A stretch of 64,000 bases of DNA from contig JAQFVV010006548.1 of NCBI GenBank assembly GCA_028023455.1, positions 124,001 to 188,000 on the forward strand, given 5' to 3'. Shown here one piece after another: positions 57,826-64,000 of this stretch. This DNA comes from Epiperipatus broadwayi (taxonomy: Eukaryota; Onychophora; Udeonychophora; Euonychophora; Peripatidae). Position numbers and translations under genes: made by a program. The notes below the pieces were generated by a model that worked only from the letters and a program-made list of their open reading frames with translations, made no database searches and was not told the DNA's origin. Every line of letters begins with the position of its first letter. Position 1 is the stretch's first letter.

Positions 57826-58126
57826 ATAATCTATAGAATCATTCATAACTATTTATTTTGCTTTCATTTTATTTAACATTAAGTTAATTAAAAAAATTAG
57901 TTATGACGCCTATTTTACATATCCTGATGCATTTAATTGTTTAAAACAATCACTTTAAACAGAACAAATATATTTTTAATTTAAATGCTATGATATTTTC
58001 TCTTTAAATTTTATTTCAATTATGTATTTATCGTCAAAAAGTTTCAGAAGTATAGGAACTGTAAGGATACACTTTTAGAAGAAACTCCCTTCAGAGATAG
58101 TCAAACAATTTTTTTAAAAAAAAATA

Positions 58127-58198
58127 GCGTTGGTGGTCTAGTGGTTAGCATATCTGCCCTCCAAGCAGCTGGTCCGGGTTCGCTTCCCGGTCAACGCA
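58127..58198 (+). tRNA. tRNA-Gly(TCC)-like gene, probably a pseudogene
   Basis: A 72-nt cloverleaf: acceptor GCGTTGG with TCAACGC (one G-T pair), D-arm GGTCTAGTGGTTAGCAT, anticodon loop CCTCCAA (anticodon TCC) and T-arm CCGGG-TTCGCTT-CCCGG. The discriminator is A. It closely resembles animal tRNA-Gly(TCC). Two nearly invariant bases are changed: position 33 is C instead of T and position 58 is C instead of A, and the outer anticodon pair is mismatched. It is probably a decayed copy or SINE head rather than a working tRNA. No T-run terminator follows within 50 bp. Confidence 0.75.
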
Positions 58199-59574
58199 TT
58201 TGACACATGAAAAAAAAATAGAAATGTGAAATTCGTCAGGTAATAATTTTATTTTTTCCCCGTTCTATACAGAAAGTCATTATTATAGTTTATTTTTGTT
58301 GCATTACCTGCAGCTCCAGACAATTTTTTCTATTTCTTAAAAATTCTGTAATCACATATATTCGGTTAAAATATACTAAAATTTGGGAGTGAAGGTTGGG
58401 GGGGGGGGGTCTGACAATTAAAAGCGTTCCCAAATTTTTATTTTTAAATATTATTTTTAGGCATTTTTTCCTGTTATTAGCTTTATAAAAATTATTTTTA
58501 AATATTGTCTAATTTGTGCGCGTTAAGATTTATTCAGCGCCCGTGAGGCAATCGTCTCGTAGCATCATATATATCGAACCTGATCTGCATACAGCACAGA
58601 TGCAGTATAAAATATATCTATTTTAGTCATGATCACTAGCAACTAGAACTAAGAATAAAATATTAAAATTTAAAGGAAAAAAAACATTGTTCTTATAATT
58701 AAAGCATGGACTTGAGGTGCGGAAATACACAGTACCATTGATACATTTAGTGCAGAGCGACTATCAATAATAGTAATAATTCTTAATTATGTTTTTAAAA
58801 GTTAGTTTCTTTTTATGCCGCTAGGAATTTTCAAAACTACCCATATAACATCGCATCGTAAGCTATATTTTCGGTGCCTAGCTGTCTTTATAAACGTAAG
58901 ACTGTTTCTCACTTATATTATTTATGTGAATGTTTTAAGTAGAGTGAAATTTATCAAATATTTTATTATGATTGTGTTAAATCATATTATGAGTCACAAT
59001 TATGAGAATTGTTCAAATTCATGCGTCAGCGAGCATGAAGAATATACTGTGATATTTGAAAACGGTCTGCATATGGGTAATGGTTAATTAGATTTGAATA
59101 TTATTTAAATATGCTATATATTGTAAAGTATATTATTTTTTCATAAACAAAAAAAAAAAAAAGTTTATATATTGTAAAGAGAAAATAACTAACTTCATAA
59201 AAGAAAAGGCTTTCTGAAAAATTTTATTTCTTAAAAAGCAAATTGTTCTTGTTCTTTATGCTAAAAGCAAATTGTTACTTGCTATATACTGTAGTGTTGC
59301 CGAAAATAATCGAAGTAATTGTCCATAACATTTATTTGTAAATTTTTTTTAAAATTAAATTTACGTTCTGGAAATTAATAGTGGAAGAATTGCATAGAAA
59401 TAACGTTTATAGTTTGCGAATTAATAAGGAAACGATCTCGATATTCGGTATGAAGTTCATTTCCATTTGGATGGTTTTGTTATTAAACGAAATTGCCATT
59501 AAACTGAGTTCTAAACACAACATAGTTATTATTTTTTCTTGGTGCATTTTGGTCACCTGTATATAATTTTGCTA
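58199..59574. other. AT-rich sequence, nothing recognised
   Basis: A G run lies near 58,399 and a less AT-rich patch at 58,530-58,610. The 90-codon frame at 58,815-59,087 has no recognisable motif. Confidence 0.45.
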
Positions 59575-59710
59575 TTTTTCATGCATATAACAAGATGTAA
59601 TGGATGATTGAAAGGAGCTTAAATTTCAGGGTTCAAATCTCTTAATTACATCTAGCTTAAGTATACTATACTTGTATTTAAATAATATACGTAATATATT
59701 ATGAGTTTTT
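59575..59710 (+). repeat. Dispersed tRNA-like repeat copy
   Basis: Matches segments a and d of the palindrome at 9,627-10,950 in right-arm orientation: GGAGCTTAAATTTCAGGGTT, then CAAATCTCTTAATTACATCT and TATACTATACTTGTATTTAA. The B-box-like GGGTTCAAATC is better kept here than in the palindrome. Confidence 0.65.
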
Positions 59711-62296
59711 TTGAAATATAATTAACAAAAGTAGATCTAAACTTGATTCATTCACACTATAAGACCTGATAGTTATCAAAAATTTAAACGTTGCATTAGT
59801 AATGAAGACATTGTATCAGTCGTATCTATACATTCGTGCAACAAAATCCAGAGTTTTGGAAAATTATTCCAAGGCTGATCGAGATGAGGTTGTGGAAACC
59901 GCAAATCCAATCTCACCCCAGTACCTTCACCCACGCTCAGATTTACTACCTTACGGATGACATATATGAGGCTACACTCGTATCTCTAATTCATGTGCTG
60001 GCAGTAATACCGGTAGAATATGAGACCGAAATTTTACTTAGCACAGACTATACTTAAATTCAACAAATACACTCATTGAATATAGCTATATGGGAGATAT
60101 GACATAATGAACTGTTATCATTTAATTTTGACTGTGATTCTATAATAACCAATGAGCAAGAAATGAGACATTAAGCGTAATTATGTTTTATAAATTTTAA
60201 TATGAGCCAAAATTTAATGAAAATAAGATAAAATATATAAAATGAAATATATAGCTATCTCACACGCAGGTGAGGGTGATGTTCATAGGGTACAAATTAC
60301 TTAAATTGGAAAATTTATCATCTACATTTGGAAAATTTATTTGTATTTTTAATCTACGATTAGCTATGTCTTAATTATGTTATTTATAACCTATAAGATT
60401 TGCAATAGTTAGATTACAGAAGTGATTATTGAATTATAACTAGCTTTAATATGATGAGTTAAACATTTCTCTCTAACTCACGAAACTAGATTTAAGTTCA
60501 GATCAAAACTGAAATATTTAATTATTATGGAGGGATGAATTGGTGTTTAACAGGATTTCAGATACTACAGCATTTATAAAATATCTAATCTGAGTCTGTG
60601 CGTCTCGGATGCATGCTTAATCATGGGATTTATTATCATGTAATCATTTCCCGTGGCTGTACTACTTGCTATGAAAAGACACATTTAGTCCAAGTGATGG
60701 GAACAGTGCTCCAGTCCTAAATATAATGCTGTCTGAACTAATCAAATGGATTGACCTTAAATCAAGTCCATTATATATGAGAATAAAGGTATGTATGTGC
60801 TTCATAAGAACACATCTGCCCTGCTGACTGTATTATTACTTAACTAAATTAACAAGCAAATTCTTAGTTTCATTCCATGCAACCACCATAAGCCAGTTCA
60901 TAAAGATAGCATCAATAATTATGCTAATAAAGGAATATAAAATTTAGTTTGTTAAAGTATCTGTATAGCTTTTAATATGAAACTAAGGAGGACTATAGCA
61001 TGTTTAGGGAACATACAAGTTTAAATACTAATAATATGCTGTATTTTATCATGACTGCTGAATACTAACCGAATAATTTATTTTAAAGCAAATCCATCTT
61101 ATTAAGCAGCTATTAACAGCTTAATTACATATGAAATAGGTTTATATTTACTTTTTTCAGAAGGGAGTTTAGTATGTGCGTTAATGAATGAATTAAATAA
61201 ATGTGAGAGCATCTAATCGTCTTTCCCTAATTACATTAAATATTAACAAACTCCATTCTGAATAAAACAGCATAAATCAATAAATGCATTATAATCAAAA
61301 TAATATAGGCATAAGCTTAGATTAAGAAAGAAAGAATAATAACTAGTTGTTATTGATTTACATAAGTGGAAATTTAAAGTTGTAATTAATAATTTGTAAA
61401 GCGCATACTCATTACATAATTAATATATATTAAAGCTATAACCTTAAGACTATGCACCTAGATGCAACAGTAGGGACCTCTACAAATCTTAACACAAGAA
61501 ACAACTTTAAAAGACAAGAGCACTTGGCTTTAATTTTGCTTAGTTTGGATTGAATTAGGCAAGACTTACAAAATTAACTTGCGTTTTAGAAATTAACATT
61601 TCAATGTTTAGGATTTAAAATAGTTCAAATAAAAGTGGCTGTTTACATATTAATATAGCTAGCTTTGAAAGGTTTAGATTTAATTTAAAGAATGGGTTAA
61701 AATCTGCAGAAATCGTTTACCGATCTGTCTTCTACGGTTGACTTGCATGGTGCCGCTTGATCTTGGGCCTTTTTCCATTACTTCTGCAACTCGGACTAAG
61801 GGTGCTGATGTCCTACCATCTTTTAGATCAGTATTCAGGGAGATAGCCATCTATCGCCCACTACTCACTATTTCTCATGGAATTTTACACAGCTTCTTAA
61901 AATGAAAAACTTTTAATAAAAAAAAAATGGCTGGAGCAAAAGGTTTATATACTGACCTCTCCCCCCTCACCAATTACAAAACTTGTTTACCACTTTCTTG
62001 GTTTTAGATTTGTTTTTCTCATCTACTTTGCAATATTTTTAGCAAAGGCAGTGAATCCCGCTGAGTTATCGATTTTTCTCTCTTTTTTAAAAAAGGTGGT
62101 TCCCTTGTTTTTAACTCAGATTAATTTATTCAAATTATTTTAAAATCTATTTTTGTCTTTAACATTTAATTACGTCAAAATTCAGGGAAAAAGATTATTT
62201 TTATATTATATATATATTTTTAAAAACACATTTGAAATTCGTAAACATCTTACTTTATATGTAACACATTTAACTGAAATTTATCTTTATATGCTT
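59711..62296. other. AT-rich sequence, nothing recognised
   Basis: A GC-richer patch at 61,720-61,870 and a 73-codon frame at 59,836-60,057 show no known motif. Confidence 0.45.
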
Positions 62297-62359
62297 GAAT
62301 ATCCTAGCACCTCACTGATGTTGCCAATAGCAGAAACCGGTCTGGGGTTGGGAATATTC
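62297..62359 (+). ncRNA. Hammerhead ribozyme, decayed copy
   Basis: Same layout as the copies at 1-487. Stem I is GAATAT with ATATTC (outer) and CCTCA with TGGGG (inner). Stem II is TGC/GCA around CAATA, followed by GAAA and GGTC with predicted cleavage after 62,342. Stem III is the palindrome ACCGGT. The core reads CTGATGT instead of CTGATGA, a change in an invariant adenine expected to abolish activity. The compensated stem I, different in sequence from the first copies, supports a true ribozyme origin. Confidence 0.6.
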
Positions 62360-64000
62360 TGCAAACTTATTTTGTGAGCTCTATATATAACATTTGTAAA
62401 TACAAGCTTATTAAATTAGGTCATTTGACTTGACTTTTTTTTTTTTTGTAATTATATGTAAAATATAACAATTTCTATATTATTTTTAAAATAAAATTGA
62501 AATAAAACAAAACTGTAATGCTTTTAAATCTATGGCGTTTTCGTTACACATACAGCAAGGTTTACATTAATTTATTTAATAAATTATAATATGTATGTGT
62601 ATATACAATAATTTATTACACGCATATATGTGTTGAACGATGTATGCTATAATACATGCACACACATGATCATTACAATATTTAGGTTTAATTTTAATTT
62701 GACAAATGCAGACTTGGGTATATAAATAGGGAAATAGATACTACTATCTAAAATAGTAGGTGAAACAGGATGATTGATAGATCTGACTGTTTCAACATCT
62801 GTAATAATATTCAGTATATTGTATATAATTTTTAAAAGATATTTTTAATCATAGTTGCAATAATTTTGAATTTAATTTTAATATTATTTACTTTTACACA
62901 GTGTATATAAAAGAGTATGTAATTTTATAAAAAAGAAAGCATATAAAAAATTTGATGCATATATTGGATTTATATCTTGGCATAAATGAAGCAGGTTCAA
63001 AGTAGATATTTCCTCCAGAATTATTTTTATATCAAGAGTAGTGACTAAGAACTCAAAAAAATTATCTAGTGAAAATACTAATCTACTTATTTAATGCTAT
63101 TAGTGAAATACTATATCAGTTGTCTACATTTTTTATTATCATACTTTCAATTAATGGTAGGTTACATCTCCATTGCTTTTCCAGTATCTATGGTATTGTA
63201 GAAAGCACATGCCTACAATCTAGAGTTTGAATATGAGCTACATGAAATTGAAATTTTTTTCAAGTCACAAGCAAGTTTATAGTTTTATTTTCAGATAGTT
63301 AGCTACAAGCCAGTCCTGCTGGTTGGTAAATGGATATCTACTTATTAATAGTTAGAGGATAAAGATGATTGGTTATTTGAATTAGTCAATGACTGCAAAT
63401 GTAGTAATTATAAAAAGTAAGAAACATGATTATAGTACAGGATTTATCTTTAAGTTTTAATTGGTTCAGCTAGTTCTAAAAAAGGAAGTGGCATATGACC
63501 TATTTATAGATTTAGGCAAGCAAAAGTAACAGGCATTATATAGTATGGCCATTGATTTTGCATTCTGGTAAGAAGCATTGATTTATGTTATATTCATTTT
63601 ATTTTAATCTTTTCCTGCTATTTGAATATCCTAGCATTTTGATCTATGCTAACTTATATTTATAGTTATATAGATATGAAAGTAGATCTGTTATAAACCA
63701 AATCTAAAAACTTTTAATCATTTGGAAAGTACATGACCAATAAATTGATTGTTTGATCCTTGTTTGGAAGGTCATATGAAATTCAAGCACCACTTACAGA
63801 ATGACACAATTCATTCAATTGATCAAGTTGAGATTTTTTTTTATCTCAGTTGCAATCCAAGAATCTCTAGTTTTTTAAAATATCACATCATTCTCAATTT
63901 ATATTTAATTAAATGGAACTGTGGATCATGGAATCCGCAGTGTATTTATTATTATTAATATTTTTTTAAGAAATCATGGAATCTTTCATGAATTTTTACA
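62360..64000. other. AT-rich sequence, nothing recognised
   Basis: No supported gene. A possible tRNA-like remnant lies near 63,190-63,240 (AGAGTTTGAATATGAGC), too decayed to call. Confidence 0.45.

Noticed and set aside
1-64000. CRISPR arrays, bacterial operons or ribosome-binding sites.
   Set aside because: The window is animal nuclear DNA; the repeats seen are transposon-derived and irregularly spaced.

Overview
This window is animal nuclear DNA, almost certainly invertebrate. It is very AT-rich and has no operon-like gene organisation. Everything recognisable in it comes from metazoan transposable elements: a Merlin DNA transposon, an RTE-type LINE, a Penelope-like element, several Ty3/gypsy-type LTR retrotransposons, MITE-like foldbacks, tRNA-like repeats and hammerhead ribozymes. 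I found no intact host protein-coding gene. I cannot fix the lineage from the sequence alone.

Left part (1-19,000). The window opens with two copies of a well-formed hammerhead ribozyme on opposite strands, embedded in nested inverted repeats. Next is a complete but mutated Merlin transposon (1,761-4,556) with matching terminal inverted repeats and a perfect 8-bp target duplication. About 5 kb with nothing recognisable follows, then a 1.3-kb palindrome built from a tRNA-like repeat, a gypsy gag-protease relic, a 758-bp foldback element with TA ends, and a nearly full-length RTE LINE on the minus strand with three disabling lesions.

Centre (19,190-46,960). This is a stack of transposons inside transposons. 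A Penelope-like element (reverse transcriptase half at about 20,009-20,870) resumes in frame at 46,403 with its GIY-YIG half. The 25.5 kb between the halves is one LTR retrotransposon, called L1 here (20,871-46,402). Its 3' LTR was later hit by a gag-bearing LTR element on the minus strand (L2, 27,634-39,811), a solo LTR (L4, 39,824-42,600) and a TA-flanked DNA element (43,112-44,687). L2's own LTR was in turn hit by L3 (28,093-35,881). Uninterrupted sister copies within the window (the other LTR of each element, or a second Penelope copy at 19,190-19,990) give the empty sites for most of these steps, so the order can be read: Penelope, then L1, then L2/L4/DNA element, then L3 inside L2. L3 has 2.5-2.7-kb LTRs and no visible gag or pol. 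Its internal region instead encodes a tandem-repeat polypeptide and a small membrane-type ORF.

Right part (46,960-64,000). This part is mostly featureless AT-rich sequence with a minus-strand coding relic of unknown family (about 49,415-49,960), a solo L3-family LTR with a perfect 4-bp duplication (53,244-55,929), a badly decayed RTE copy (56,318-57,825), a tRNA-Gly-like gene with altered conserved bases (58,127-58,198), another copy of the tRNA-like repeat (about 59,575-59,710) and a decayed third hammerhead ribozyme (62,297-62,359).

No coding element here looks intact. The most notable items are the hammerhead ribozymes, the reconstructable nested insertion stack, the tRNA-like tail shared by both Penelope copies, and the L3 element with its unrecognised repeat protein.
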